Positions 9,278 through 18,594 are shown, numbered from the stretch's first letter. The stretch is DNA of 64,000 nucleotides from Neptunomonas japonica DSM 18939 (GCF_000422765.1 NZ_AUGR01000021.1:1-64000), one strand, 5' to 3'. A program made the numbers and translations. Notes: generated by a model from the letters alone, not told the origin.

Positions 9278-11161
9278 ATGCCCAAACTGTCCTTTAAGCA
9301 AAAACTGATCGCTTTAATTATTATTACTCTTGTTGGGATTATATGTATTAGTGCAGTCGCATTTAATACGCTGTATACGTTAAATAGCGCTGCATCACGA
9401 GTGTCTCAGTTGACCTCTGTTAGCGACACGTTATCCAGCATACAACTGGATATGATCACCACAGAGAATAATTTAGCTCAACTAAACGATAAAAACTCAT
9501 CAACATTTACAGCGAATGTCACAAAACTGGTAAGCAAGTACCAGCCATTGCTCAAACAATATGTTGCAAATACGGACTCTTTGCCATTAAAAGAAGCACT
9601 AAGGGACACAGAGAGTGCTTTTCTTAAATATCATGCATCTATTCTTTCTCAAATAGGGTCACTTAAAAATTTAGGGTTTGATGATAGCTCTGGTGTGCTG
9701 TTATCACTGCAAAAAAGTGCAGTCCAGCTTGATAGCCAGCTTTCATCATTTAGCTCGTTTTATAAATTATTTGTAATTGCTCGCCAATTAGAAAAAGAGT
9801 ATCTCATAAGCCCAAGCAACATGACCGCGGATAAGCTTACAACACAAGTGGAACTTGTCGTTAAAAGCTTAAAAGATGCTGAGTTTTACGACGCTTTTGA
9901 TAAAGATGTTGAAGCTTATCAAGCGTCGCTTAAGCAAGTTATTGTGGCTGCCTCTGCTAAGAATAAGACTCAGCAGCAGATGTTAAATACAAGAACTGCA
10001 TTTAGTAATAATAGCCAGCAAACACAAAAACTAGTAAAAACAGATCTATTGATCAGCGCGCAAGCAAAAGCGGAAAAAGCGACCAGTAACGCTGAGTGGA
10101 CCTTAGGGGGCGTCAGTATTGCGGTTGGTATTATTGTTACCTTTGTTTTGATTATGATTAGTCTGAAAACAACCGCAACACTTAAACGAATTATCCGCCA
10201 CCTACGTGCTATTGCCCAAGGCGAGCTAAACCAAAATATCGCTGTGGATACCAATCACCCCGATGAGTTTGACCAAGTGTCCTCTGCGGTAAATACGACG
10301 GCCAACGATTTAAGAACATTGATCGGGCAGGTTATTAGTAGCCAAAAAATGCTCAATCAACAAGCCGCAGAGTTAAGTACGTCTGTACAAACTATCGCAG
10401 AAAACAACAATATAGTGTCTGACCAATCTAATACGTTAGCCAGCGCCACAGAGCAGATTAGTGTTACGGCAAACCATGTTGCAGACAGTATAAAAAGTCT
10501 TAATAGTGAAACAGATAGTGCGCATAGTGCTGCTATCAACGGTGGTAATACGATACAGTTAGCCATGCAAGCACTGACCAGTACTTCTGATATTGTTGAG
10601 CAATCATCTCAGCAGTTAGTGCAGTTGCAGAAAGATTCTCAGAAAATCGACAGCGTGCTTGAAATCATTAATGGCTTAGCCGACCAAACTAACTTGCTTG
10701 CACTTAATGCGGCCATTGAAGCGGCACGAGCAGGTGATGCCGGAAGAGGCTTTTCTGTGGTTGCTGATGAGGTACGTTCTCTTGCTGAAAGAACCGTATC
10801 GGCTACCGGCGAAATAACGCAAACCGTTAGAGCAATCCAGAAACAAACGGATTGTGTCATTACCACTATGGAGCAAAGCCAGAGCAGCATCGACAATGTG
10901 AAAAAGCAAAGTGATGATGCTCAAAGTGCGGTTAAGCAAATAGAGGAACAAACGCGACAAGCCTCACTGACTAGCAATGACATTTATGATTCGATTGCAG
11001 AAGTCGCAAGAACAACCAGCGAGATGGCTACTAGCATGGATAGCATTGCGCACGTAATTGAAGACAACAAAGACGCCTCACAAGCTATTGTCGTGTCTAG
11101 TGATAGCTTGTTAAGCAGCGCTGCGAAAATGGGTCAGATGACCAGCAAATTCACATTATAA
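9278..11161 (+). CDS. Methyl-accepting chemotaxis protein
   Basis: A 627-residue transmembrane chemoreceptor. The first membrane helix is at about residues 12-33, a helical periplasmic sensor with no obvious Cache motif covers about 35-280, the second helix about 275-298, then HAMP (about 300-352) and the cytoplasmic signalling domain. The hairpin tip [18 protein letters not shown] lies near residue 468 and is canonical. No CheR-docking pentapeptide is present at the C terminus (it ends SKFTL), so adaptation would depend on other receptors. Ligand unknown. Confidence 0.93.
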   Translation: MPKLSFKQKLIALIIITLVGIICISAVAFNTLYTLNSAASRVSQLTSVSDTLSSIQLDMITTENNLAQLNDKNSSTFTANVTKLVSKYQPLLKQYVANTDSLPLKEALRDTESAFLKYHASILSQIGSLKNLGFDDSSGVLLSLQKSAVQLDSQLSSFSSFYKLFVIARQLEKEYLISPSNMTADKLTTQVELVVKSLKDAEFYDAFDKDVEAYQASLKQVIVAASAKNKTQQQMLNTRTAFSNNSQQTQKLVKTDLLISAQAKAEKATSNAEWTLGGVSIAVGIIVTFVLIMISLKTTATLKRIIRHLRAIAQGELNQNIAVDTNHPDEFDQVSSAVNTTANDLRTLIGQVISSQKMLNQQAAELSTSVQTIAENNNIVSDQSNTLASATEQISVTANHVADSIKSLNSETDSAHSAAINGGNTIQLAMQALTSTSDIVEQSSQQLVQLQKDSQKIDSVLEIINGLADQTNLLALNAAIEAARAGDAGRGFSVVADEVRSLAERTVSATGEITQTVRAIQKQTDCVITTMEQSQSSIDNVKKQSDDAQSAVKQIEEQTRQASLTSNDIYDSIAEVARTTSEMATSMDSIAHVIEDNKDASQAIVVSSDSLLSSAAKMGQMTSKFTL

Positions 11162-11189
11162 ACTGATAAAGGCGCAGAGTAGTCAGCAG

Positions 11190-11272
11190 GCTTTGCAGTG
11201 ATTTTGGGTTCGATCAATAGCAGATATTGATCGAATCTGGAATAACTGAGAAGTCGTTCTATACTGCAAAGC
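11190..11272. repeat. Nested inverted repeats between chemoreceptor and HD-GYP gene
   Basis: An outer pair, GCTTTGCAGT (11190-11199) and ACTGCAAAGC (11263-11272), encloses a perfect 11-bp inverted pair, TTCGATCAATA (11209-11219) and TATTGATCGAA (11225-11235). The inner hairpin has a five-base loop and no T run. This may be a terminator-like structure for the receptor gene, a structured leader of the HD-GYP gene, or a repeat element. Confidence 0.6.
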
Positions 11273-11320
11273 AAGCGTTTGGATTATGTATTTTTTTGCT
11301 TTCATTTTTCAGGGTTATAT

Positions 11321-12223
11321 ATGAGCTTATTCAATGATATAAGTCGCTTTCTTGGTAACGGTACAGCGCAAAAACAGAACCTTCAGGAAGATCTATTACG
11401 CAGTCTTTTAGTGATGGCGTGGATGGTCGAAGCACGTGACCCTTATACTGGAGGGCACCTATGGCGTGTGTCGCGTTTCTCGTACTTATTGGCAAGTGCA
11501 TCAGGGTTACCAGAAGCCGATGTTGCTCGCATTGCTTTAGGCGGTTTTTTACATGACCTTGGTAAAATTGGTGTACCAGACCATATCTTGAATAAGACCG
11601 ACAGACTTAGTGAAGAAGAATACGCTGTTATTAAAACTCACCCTGAAGTTGGCTGGCGTACATTGGCTGGTCATCCTCTGGCCTGGTTAGCTGAGGCCGC
11701 TATCCGCTCTCATCATGAGATGCCTAATGGCAAAGGTTACCCTAATGGTTTGTCGGGAGATGATATCCCAATCGATGCGCGCATTGTGGGTATCTGTGAT
11801 GCTTTTGATGCAATGACCAGCACACGGCCATATCGGCGAGAAATGCCGATTAAAAAAGCACTCTCCATTATTGAAGAAAACCTCGGTAGTCAGTTTGATC
11901 GTACTTTCGGGGAGCGTTTTCTAGCGTTGGGAGCCGCCGGTAAACTTGACCATATTGTGGGTCATAGTGACCAAGGTATTCCACTGCATGAGTGTGTAAT
12001 GTGTGGGCCAACATTGGTGCTACGTAAAGATCAAGTCGCTGGTGAGCATGTGTATTGTCGAAATTGTACGGGTGAATATCTAGTTGAAGAACAAGACGGT
12101 GCTTTGGTAACAACACCAACACAAAGAGCGGGAAGTGCGAAGGATCTCGAGCCGGATGTTGATAACGCTTTAATTGCACGGCTTATTCATGAATCGGCAA
12201 GTGCGCTGTTGCTGAAGAACTAA
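11321..12223 (+). CDS. HD-GYP domain protein with C-terminal Cys motifs, probable c-di-GMP phosphodiesterase
   Basis: A soluble protein of about 300 residues. The HD-GYP domain (about 28-205) keeps its metal and signature residues: the HD in LHDLGKIGVPDHIL (about 77), HH at about 131 and the GYP-containing loop GKGYPNGLSGDDIP. HD-GYP enzymes hydrolyse c-di-GMP. The C-terminal part holds two Cys-x2-Cys pairs (CVMC and CRNC, about 226-250), like a small zinc ribbon, which is unusual for the family. The ATG at 11321 follows AGGG; an in-frame TTG at 11279 is less likely. No sensory domain is present at the N terminus. Confidence 0.88.
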   Translation: MSLFNDISRFLGNGTAQKQNLQEDLLRSLLVMAWMVEARDPYTGGHLWRVSRFSYLLASASGLPEADVARIALGGFLHDLGKIGVPDHILNKTDRLSEEEYAVIKTHPEVGWRTLAGHPLAWLAEAAIRSHHEMPNGKGYPNGLSGDDIPIDARIVGICDAFDAMTSTRPYRREMPIKKALSIIEENLGSQFDRTFGERFLALGAAGKLDHIVGHSDQGIPLHECVMCGPTLVLRKDQVAGEHVYCRNCTGEYLVEEQDGALVTTPTQRAGSAKDLEPDVDNALIARLIHESASALLLKN

Positions 12224-12242
12224 TACCACTGCCCTGATACTT

Positions 12243-12290
12243 GCCCATCTATTACTTAGATAACGAATAATAGATGGGCGATCTGTTTTT
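12243..12290 (+). terminator. Rho-independent terminator after the HD-GYP gene
   Basis: GCCCATCTATTA (12243-12254) pairs perfectly with TAATAGATGGGC (12268-12279), and TTTTTTT follows within seven bases. It lies between convergent genes and ends at the stop region of nirD. Confidence 0.85.
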
Positions 12291-12629
12291 TTACGCTGTA
12301 TTAATCATCACTCTCTCGTTGATAATCTGGGTTTTCCAAACGGGCAGGCTGATAGCTGCATCTTCTAAGCAGCTACCATCTTCCAGCAGAAAGTGTTGCT
12401 TATAAAGAGGAGAGGCGACAAACAGTTGCCCCTGTTTAGAGCCGATAATACCGCGCGACATCACATTGGCATTACCAAAGGGGTCGTATTGGCCAACGGC
12501 AAATACCTTTTGTTCGTTTGGTAGGTAGAAAAGGGCAACTTGCTCCTCTTTTAATAGTGCACATACACCACTGTTTGCGACTAGGTCGTTGATGCTGCAC
12601 AGGTCAAGCCATTCGTTTGTAGTTGTCAT
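12291..12629 (-). CDS. nirD: Nitrite reductase (NADH) small subunit NirD
   Basis: A 112-residue small subunit of assimilatory NADH-nitrite reductase, which works with NirB to reduce nitrite to ammonium in the cytoplasm. It has the Rieske-like fold of NirD (VFAVGQYDPFGNANVMSRG) without the cysteine and histidine pairs of true Rieske proteins, as usual for NirD. An in-frame GTG at 12644 overlaps the nirB stop, but the ATG at 12629 has a GGAGAG site just upstream and is the better start. It is the last gene of the FAD-oxidoreductase/nirB/nirD operon. Confidence 0.93.
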   Translation of the reverse strand: MTTTNEWLDLCSINDLVANSGVCALLKEEQVALFYLPNEQKVFAVGQYDPFGNANVMSRGIIGSKQGQLFVASPLYKQHFLLEDGSCLEDAAISLPVWKTQIINERVMINTA

Positions 12630-12640
12630 TTTTTCTCTCC

Positions 12641-15184
12641 TCACACCATCATCTTGATGGGTTCAGCAACTGATTTTTCGACTTCATTGGCTGGACGAAT
12701 TTGGCCGCGTTCTTGGATAAAGACAATGTTATTGTCGGTTTTTTCGCTGTTAACGAAGGTGCGGAAGCGTTTTAATGCGTCTTCATCGTTGAGGGTGCGT
12801 TTCCATTCGCACTCGTAAGCATCAATTACATGAGCCATTTGGCTTTCGAGTGTTTCATTCAATGCTAGATGATCGTCGATGATCACTTTTCTGAGGTAGT
12901 CTAAACCACCTTCGAGGTTCTCCATCCAGACGGATGTACGCTGTAAGCGTTTACCGGTTTTGATATAAAACATCAGAAAGCGATCGATATATTTAATCAG
13001 GGTTTCTTTATCTAAATCGGTAACAAATAGATCACCGTGGCGAGGTTTCATGCCGCCGTTACCACACAGATAAAGGTTCCAGCCTTTTTCCGTGGCTATT
13101 ATTCCAACATCTTTGCTCTGTGCTTCAGCACATTCGCGTGTGCAGCCTGATACACCAAATTTGATTTTATGCGGTGCTCGCAAGCCTTTGTAACGGTTCT
13201 CAAGCTCAATAGCGAGGCCAGCACTATCATCTACACCATAGCGGCACCAGGTACTACCAACGCAAGATTTAACTGTACGTAGAGACTTACCGTAAGCGTG
13301 GCCGGTTTCCATTCCGGCATCAATTAGCTCTTTCCAGATAGTCGGTAGTTGCTCAAGGCGTGCACCAAACAGGTCGATACGTTGCCCACCAGTAACCTTG
13401 GTATAGAGGTTATATTTTTTACCTACCTGCCCGATGGCAATAAGTTGGTCGGGTGTAATCTCACCACCAGGTACACGAGGCACCACCGAGTAGGTGCCGT
13501 CTTTTTGCATGTTGGCCATAAAGGTGTCGTTGGTATCTTGTAAACCAACATGTGGCGTATCAAGAATGTACTCATTCCAACAGGATGCCAGTAATGAGCC
13601 AACTAACGGTTTACAGATCTCACAACCATGACCTTGGCCATGTGCGCTGAGTAAGCTCTCAAATGTTTTGATCTCTTCTATGCGGATAATGTTGTATAGA
13701 TCTTCGCGGGTATAGGCAAAGTGCTCGCAGATGTCTGTACACACTTCAACACCGCGCTGCTCTAACTCATAATTGACAAGATCGGTTAGCAACTGATTAC
13801 AACCACCGCAACCAGAAGCTGCTTTCGTGTCAGCTTTAACGTCGCACACGGTTTGTGCACCTGCTTCAATTGAGCAGAAAATGGCACCTTTGGTTACATC
13901 ATGGCATGAGCAGATATGTGCCGTATCTGGGAGCGCGCTAACACCTAAACCGGTTTCTGCATCGTCCCCACCAAAGTTAGGTACGATTAATGTTTCGGGG
14001 TTAGCAGGTAATTTTATTCCGTTGAGCGCGTACTGCAGTAAGGTACCATAGTCATTGGCCTCGCCTACCAAAATAGCACCGAGTAATTCATTGCCGGTTT
14101 CTGATACGACAATCTTTTTATAGATACCGTTTACTTGGTCATTATAGGTATAGTTGAGCGCCCCTTTGGTATGGCCGTGTGCATCGCCGATACTCGCAAC
14201 ATCAATGCCCATCAGTTTAAGTTTGGTGCTCATGTCGGCACCAAGGAACTGTTTTTCTCCACCAATAAGCTGCTCGACTACCACTTTTGCCATGGTATAG
14301 CCGGGTGCAACCAGTCCGTATATGCGGCCATTCCATAGAGCACATTCGCCAATAGAGTAAATTTTCTCATCGGATGTTTGGCAGTTATTATTGATCACGA
14401 TACCGCCACGCTCACCGACCTCAAGGCCACACTCGCGTGCCAAGTTGTCGCGTGGGCGTATGCCCGCAGAGAAGAGAATCAGGTCTGTTTCTAATACTTC
14501 ACCATCAGCAAATTCCATTCGGTGGAAAGCATCGTCACCATCGACAATTTGTTGGGTGTTTTTACCGGTATGTACTTGTACACCGAGATCTTCAATTTTT
14601 CTGCGTAGAAGGTCACCACCGCCCTCATCTAGCTGTACAGCCATTAAGCGGGGTGCAAATTCAACGACGTGTGTTTCTAGCCCTAAGTCTTTGATCGCTT
14701 TAGCCGCTTCTAAACCCAGTAGACCACCGCCTACAACAACTCCGGTTTTAGCACCGCTTGCTGATGCTTTAATCGCCTCAAGATCTTCAATTGTGCGATA
14801 AACCAAGCAATGTTCACGGTCATGCCCGGGAACAGGGGGAACAAAAGGAAAAGAACCTGTAGCAAGCACCAGCTTGTCGTAGAAGAGGGTCGTGCCTTTG
14901 TTCGTATGCACACGTTGTGTGTCTCGATCGATAGAGATAACCGCTTCACCAATCAGAACGTTTAAACCCCAGCTTTGGTACTCTTCAATATGCCCCATCG
15001 CTAGATCATCTGCGGTGGCACCACTAAAGTAGCTGCTAAGATAAACACGGTCATAAGCTAAGCGAGGCTCTTCACAGAAGACGGTTACATTGAACTGCTC
15101 CATTTGGCCGCTATCGGCAAGGCTTTGAAGGAATTGGTGTCCTACCATTCCGTTACCAACAACAACGAGGTTTTGCTTGTTCAT
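12641..15184 (-). CDS. nirB: Nitrite reductase (NADH) large subunit NirB
   Basis: An 847-residue flavo-sirohaem-iron-sulfur enzyme of normal NirB length. Order of parts: FAD/NAD oxidoreductase (residues 1-320, VVGNGMVGHQF and GVVVGGGLLGLEAA), BFD-like [2Fe-2S] region (CSCHDVTKGA and CGGC, about 425-465), then the nitrite/sulfite reductase half. The cluster and sirohaem ligands are seen as Cys-x5-Cys (CVGSTWC, about 640) and Cys-x3-Cys (CTREC, about 683). It transfers six electrons from NADH to nitrite, giving ammonium. Its ATG overlaps the stop of the upstream FAD oxidoreductase by four bases (ATGA), so the two are translationally coupled. Confidence 0.96.
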   Translation of the reverse strand: MNKQNLVVVGNGMVGHQFLQSLADSGQMEQFNVTVFCEEPRLAYDRVYLSSYFSGATADDLAMGHIEEYQSWGLNVLIGEAVISIDRDTQRVHTNKGTTLFYDKLVLATGSFPFVPPVPGHDREHCLVYRTIEDLEAIKASASGAKTGVVVGGGLLGLEAAKAIKDLGLETHVVEFAPRLMAVQLDEGGGDLLRRKIEDLGVQVHTGKNTQQIVDGDDAFHRMEFADGEVLETDLILFSAGIRPRDNLARECGLEVGERGGIVINNNCQTSDEKIYSIGECALWNGRIYGLVAPGYTMAKVVVEQLIGGEKQFLGADMSTKLKLMGIDVASIGDAHGHTKGALNYTYNDQVNGIYKKIVVSETGNELLGAILVGEANDYGTLLQYALNGIKLPANPETLIVPNFGGDDAETGLGVSALPDTAHICSCHDVTKGAIFCSIEAGAQTVCDVKADTKAASGCGGCNQLLTDLVNYELEQRGVEVCTDICEHFAYTREDLYNIIRIEEIKTFESLLSAHGQGHGCEICKPLVGSLLASCWNEYILDTPHVGLQDTNDTFMANMQKDGTYSVVPRVPGGEITPDQLIAIGQVGKKYNLYTKVTGGQRIDLFGARLEQLPTIWKELIDAGMETGHAYGKSLRTVKSCVGSTWCRYGVDDSAGLAIELENRYKGLRAPHKIKFGVSGCTRECAEAQSKDVGIIATEKGWNLYLCGNGGMKPRHGDLFVTDLDKETLIKYIDRFLMFYIKTGKRLQRTSVWMENLEGGLDYLRKVIIDDHLALNETLESQMAHVIDAYECEWKRTLNDEDALKRFRTFVNSEKTDNNIVFIQERGQIRPANEVEKSVAEPIKMMV

Positions 15185-16506
15185 AGGGTGGCTCCTGTCA
15201 GCGCACTATGTGGCTGATTTTCTGTATCTGAAAAGAAATGATCTGCCGATTCACAAGATGGTGTATCGGTTGTCTGTTGAAGGCTTGAACAAAACGCTTG
15301 TCCAAACAGTAAGGTTGGTAGTAGGTGGTTTACATTTATCTGTTGCTCTAATAGTTCGAAGTACCAGTTGCCGTCTTGTACATCGCCGAATAACACGATG
15401 CCAACAATGTGTTGGTTTCTGATAATAAGTTTGCGATAGACGCGGCGTGTTTCATCTTGAAGGACGAAAACACGGTCTTGCTGTAAGCCATCAACTTCCC
15501 CTGCTGAGAACAGATCGATACCGGATATTTTTAGTTTGGTGGGTGTGGCGGTTGTGCTGTAATCGGACTGCACATTAAAGACTAAACGGTCCGCCAGGAT
15601 ACGTGCCTGGTCCCATATAGGAGCGACTAAGCCGAATGTTTCGCCACGATGCTCTATACACTCGCCTAATGCGCTAATCTGCTTATCTGATGTGACCAAC
15701 TGATCGTTTACAACGATACCGCGTGCGACCTCTAAAGAGGCTGCTTTTGCCAAAAGAGTATTGGGTGTGATGCCTATGGCAACAATGGCTAAGTCTGCAT
15801 CGAGTGTTTTGCCACTCTTTAATGTGATGCTGCTAAGCGCTTCACTTTGAACACAAGCGATGCCATGAAAAGCCTCTACTTCGGTATTAAGTAAAGTTTC
15901 TATACCGCGCTCTTGTAACGAAAGGCGTAACATCTCGGCAGAGCGGGCATCCAGTTGTCGATTCAGAAGATGCTCAGCGCGATGAATAACGGTCGTTTTA
16001 ATGCCTTTTACAGCTAAGCCGTAAGCGGCTTCAAGGCCAAGTAAACCGCCACCAATGACAACAGCATGCTTGGATGATTGTGCGCTTGCTATAATGGAAT
16101 CAACATCTTCGAGTGTTCTGAAATCAAAAATGTTGTTGAGGTGCTGGCCATTGGCAGAAATGCTTGTTGGGCGGGAGCCTGTAGCAAAGACCAGTTGATC
16201 GTAAGTGATCTCAGTACCTGCACTGCTCAATAAACGTTGCTTGCTACGGTCGATAGAAACAATTCGTTCGCCCGAATAAAGGGTGATGTTGTGCTCTGCA
16301 TACCACTCGTGTGAGTTAAGCACTATCTCATCTTTTGATACCTCACCTGCTAATAGTGGCGATAGCATAATGCGGTTGTAATTGGGATGAGGCTCTTCGC
16401 CAAACACAGAGATTTTGAAACGTTCTGGCTGGCGACGAATGATTTCATCAAGAAGTCTGCTTCCTGCCATACCGCTACCGATAATCACTAAATGTGGCTG
16501 TGTCAT
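15181..16506 (-). CDS. FAD/NAD-dependent oxidoreductase of the nitrite assimilation operon
   Basis: A 441-residue pyridine nucleotide-disulfide oxidoreductase-like flavoprotein that resembles the N-terminal half of NirB. The FAD site is IIGSGMAGSRLL (about residue 8), and the NAD site is AVVIGGGLLGLEAAYGL (about 150). A C-terminal BFD-type cysteine cluster is not evident; only scattered Cys occur near the end. It is the first gene after a sigma-54-like promoter and a terminator hairpin and is coupled to nirB. A role as electron-transfer partner for nitrate or nitrite reductase (NasB-like) is plausible, but the partner reductase is not encoded in this window. Confidence 0.8.
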   Translation of the reverse strand: MTQPHLVIIGSGMAGSRLLDEIIRRQPERFKISVFGEEPHPNYNRIMLSPLLAGEVSKDEIVLNSHEWYAEHNITLYSGERIVSIDRSKQRLLSSAGTEITYDQLVFATGSRPTSISANGQHLNNIFDFRTLEDVDSIIASAQSSKHAVVIGGGLLGLEAAYGLAVKGIKTTVIHRAEHLLNRQLDARSAEMLRLSLQERGIETLLNTEVEAFHGIACVQSEALSSITLKSGKTLDADLAIVAIGITPNTLLAKAASLEVARGIVVNDQLVTSDKQISALGECIEHRGETFGLVAPIWDQARILADRLVFNVQSDYSTTATPTKLKISGIDLFSAGEVDGLQQDRVFVLQDETRRVYRKLIIRNQHIVGIVLFGDVQDGNWYFELLEQQINVNHLLPTLLFGQAFCSSLQQTTDTPSCESADHFFSDTENQPHSALTGATL

Positions 16507-16522
16507 CGCTAATCTCCAGAAT

Positions 16523-16573
16523 AAAAAAAGGCGCTCAACTCAATACATCAATGTGATGATTGAGAAGAACGCC
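16523..16573 (-). terminator. Leader terminator (attenuator) ahead of the FAD oxidoreductase-nirBD operon
   Basis: On the minus strand a stem (GGCG/CGCC at the base, CTCAAT/ATTGAG and CATCA/TGATG above, with internal mismatches) occupies 16530-16573. It is followed at once by a run of seven T and then the ribosome site of the gene starting at 16506. A terminator between promoter and first gene fits attenuation controlled by an ANTAR antiterminator; nasT is about 4 kb upstream. Confidence 0.75.
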
Positions 16574-16639
16574 ATTGTTCAGAGCACAAGGCTCAAAGTT
16601 AAATTGTGGTTAACGCTTTTTATACTTGTCTAGATATAA

Positions 16640-16655
16640 GCGAATAGTGTGCCAA
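16640..16655 (-). promoter_or_regulatory. Sigma-54-like promoter of the nirBD operon
   Basis: On the minus strand TTGGCACACTATTCGC places GG and GC exactly ten bases apart, the -24/-12 arrangement of RpoN promoters (consensus TGGCAC-N5-TTGC), with one mismatch. Transcription would start near 16628, giving a leader of about 120 bases. Confidence 0.75.
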
Positions 16656-16722
16656 TCTAATTATTTTTAATAAAATCATATAGTTAATATTTTTTATGCA
16701 CATGTAGGCACTATTGTTTTAT

Positions 16723-16775
16723 GTGCGGTGCACCAAAAGAATATTGATTCGATGCAGTAAGATCGCTTTTGGTGC
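16723..16775. promoter_or_regulatory. Candidate NtrC enhancer half-sites upstream of the nirBD promoter
   Basis: GCACCAAAAG (16730-16739) and CTTTTGGTGC (16766-16775) form a perfect inverted pair. They lie about 75-120 bases upstream of the -24 element and resemble NtrC half-sites. GTGCGGTGCAC (16723-16733) is shared with the enhancer before the nitrate transporter. The 26-base gap differs from a standard NtrC dyad, so this call is tentative. Confidence 0.4.
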
Positions 16776-16818
16776 GTGGCAGGCTTGGCGTAGCACTAGA
16801 TTGGCCTGTTAGTAAGCA

Positions 16819-18534
16819 CTAGTTGAGAGAGAGTTGTAGTAGGTTGATTATGAAGAGCAGTGCAGCAATACCTTGCCAAAAGCGAATAGGATGCTTTTCG
16901 AGCAGTGGCTGTTTTAATATCCCGGCCTCTAGGTGGCGGTTCGGTATGGTGAGGTCCTGCATAAATTCTGAAAAGGCGTTATAACGGTGCACTGGGTTAG
17001 GCTGTAGTGCTTTTTTTAAACAGGCTTCAATCCAGACAGGAAGCTGTTTGCGATGATGAGTACTGGGGATGTAGTCGAGATCGCAGTAGTTGGCTAGTAC
17101 CGCTTGTTTTGCATCGGCTTCTTTGTAGGGCAAAGTCCCTGTCAGCATCTCATATACAATCACCGCTAATGAGTAAAGATCTGATTTAAAGCTACCAGAC
17201 TCACCCACTAAATACTCGGGAGCAATATAGTTAACGCTGCCTTGAGGAACCGATTTATCTAAGGGGGAGTTGATCTCTTCTGAGCCTGCAACAAGGACGG
17301 TGCCAAAATCTAGAATCTTTATTTGGCCGTCATTGTTGATCATGATGTTTTCTGGCTTAAGATCTTGATGGATCATATCCTTACGCTGGAAGGCACGTAA
17401 GCCACTGATTATTTGGCGTGTCCATTGGCGGACTTGATCAATAGACGGTGCGGGGTTGTCGTGCATCCATTGGCGCAAGTTAGTCCCTTCAATATATTCG
17501 CCTAAGTAATACATAAAACGTTTAGGGCGCTTAGGGCGATATGTTTTCATCACATGAGCATGATCTAGTGTTAGTCCAACCCATTCTTCACGAATAAACC
17601 CATCCAGATAAACAAGATCTTCTGAAAAGTTTTCAGAGGGAGCTTTTAAAATAAATAGCTCAGCTGACTCTACGTCTTTCACCAAGTACATATGGCTGCG
17701 CGTGCCACTAAAAATAACGCTTAATACTTCGTAGCCATCAATATTGTTTTCAGGCTTAAGAACCGGTGGAATAGGCAATTGTGTTAGGCGTTTGTGCGAT
17801 TCATCTAACGTCTCTAATGGTAATTGAGCCACCTCTACAATTAATGCAGTGAGGTTATCATCACTGCCATTCTCGTAGGCTTCATCGACAACCTGTTGTG
17901 CGATATCTTCGACGCTTTTTGAGCGGTTGCCCAATAGCTGTTTGATTCTGGCTAAAGGTAAGTGGCCATGTACGCCGTCGGTCGTCAGTAATAAACGGTC
18001 ATGCTGATTTAAGACACGTTTAAAGAAATCGACCTCTAAGTGCGAGTCAGCACCTAAAGCGCGAGATAAGTATTCATCGTTTTTAGTGGTTAAGACATGG
18101 TCAGAGGTTAGCTGCTCTAGCTCGCCATCACATAGATGGTAAATGCGCGAGTCACCCACATGAAAGCAAAACACGGTAGATGATTTAACCACAACAGCAG
18201 AAAAGGTAGTGAGCATGCTTTCGCGGTGCTCCATTCGGCTTTGGTTTTCATGATAGAGCCATCGGTTTAGGCCGGTGAGTACGCGTGAGGCAGAATGCCC
18301 AACACTCCAGCTAGGAGGCGTGCTTAAGTAATCCTCAATAAAGCCTGTGACGGCTGTTTGGCTAGCAATATGGGAGTCTTCGCAACTGCTAACGCCGTCA
18401 GCAATGGCTGCAGCGGCGCCTTTATATTGGCGTTCGGTACCCGAAGGATGAGAGGCCGCAAATGCGTCTTGATTTAGCGCTTTTTTTCCTTTGGTTGAAT
18501 ACCCACCAAAGCGAACTTCTAGCTGCTTACTCAT
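16819..18534 (-). CDS. PP2C phosphatase-Ser/Thr kinase fusion in the nitrate cluster
   Basis: A 571-residue bifunctional signalling protein. The N-terminal PP2C-type phosphatase domain (about 1-245) has its metal-binding Asp motifs (AIADGVSSCEDS, FHVGDSRIYHL, LLTTDGVHGH, GSDDNLTALIVEV). A Hanks-type kinase domain (about 265-535) has HQDLKPENI in the catalytic loop, DFG and an APE motif. One membrane helix (about 548-568) anchors the C terminus. A kinase-phosphatase of this type lies beside nirBD and the nitrate transporter in Pseudomonas too, so a role in nitrate assimilation is likely; its target is unknown to me. It follows the transporter gene by 60 bases and is probably co-transcribed. 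Confidence 0.9.
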   Translation of the reverse strand: MSKQLEVRFGGYSTKGKKALNQDAFAASHPSGTERQYKGAAAAIADGVSSCEDSHIASQTAVTGFIEDYLSTPPSWSVGHSASRVLTGLNRWLYHENQSRMEHRESMLTTFSAVVVKSSTVFCFHVGDSRIYHLCDGELEQLTSDHVLTTKNDEYLSRALGADSHLEVDFFKRVLNQHDRLLLTTDGVHGHLPLARIKQLLGNRSKSVEDIAQQVVDEAYENGSDDNLTALIVEVAQLPLETLDESHKRLTQLPIPPVLKPENNIDGYEVLSVIFSGTRSHMYLVKDVESAELFILKAPSENFSEDLVYLDGFIREEWVGLTLDHAHVMKTYRPKRPKRFMYYLGEYIEGTNLRQWMHDNPAPSIDQVRQWTRQIISGLRAFQRKDMIHQDLKPENIMINNDGQIKILDFGTVLVAGSEEINSPLDKSVPQGSVNYIAPEYLVGESGSFKSDLYSLAVIVYEMLTGTLPYKEADAKQAVLANYCDLDYIPSTHHRKQLPVWIEACLKKALQPNPVHRYNAFSEFMQDLTIPNRHLEAGILKQPLLEKHPIRFWQGIAALLFIINLLQLSLN

Positions 18535-18594
18535 TTACGGCTCCCATCTATTACTGCTTTCTTAAACCATCGAAGTTAAATACACGAGTATTAA

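Noticed and set aside
11868-12179. 103-residue open frame antisense to the HD-GYP gene
   Set aside because: It overlaps conserved coding sequence entirely, has no ribosome site and shows no recognisable domain.
14391-14801. 136-residue open frame on the plus strand inside nirB
   Set aside because: It lies antisense to the conserved FAD/NAD domain of NirB, has a low-complexity Ser/Pro/Arg-rich composition and resembles no family I know.
16506-16628. Tandem hexaloop hairpins (ANTAR RNA motif) in the nirBD leader
   Set aside because: Small hairpins such as GAGC-CTTGT-GCTC exist, but their loops are not six bases with the expected A and G, so I do not call the motif by eye.
16730-16775. The 10-bp inverted pair read as a terminator of the kinase gene
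   Set aside because: The loop would be 26 bases and no T run follows. The position upstream of a sigma-54 promoter fits enhancer half-sites better.
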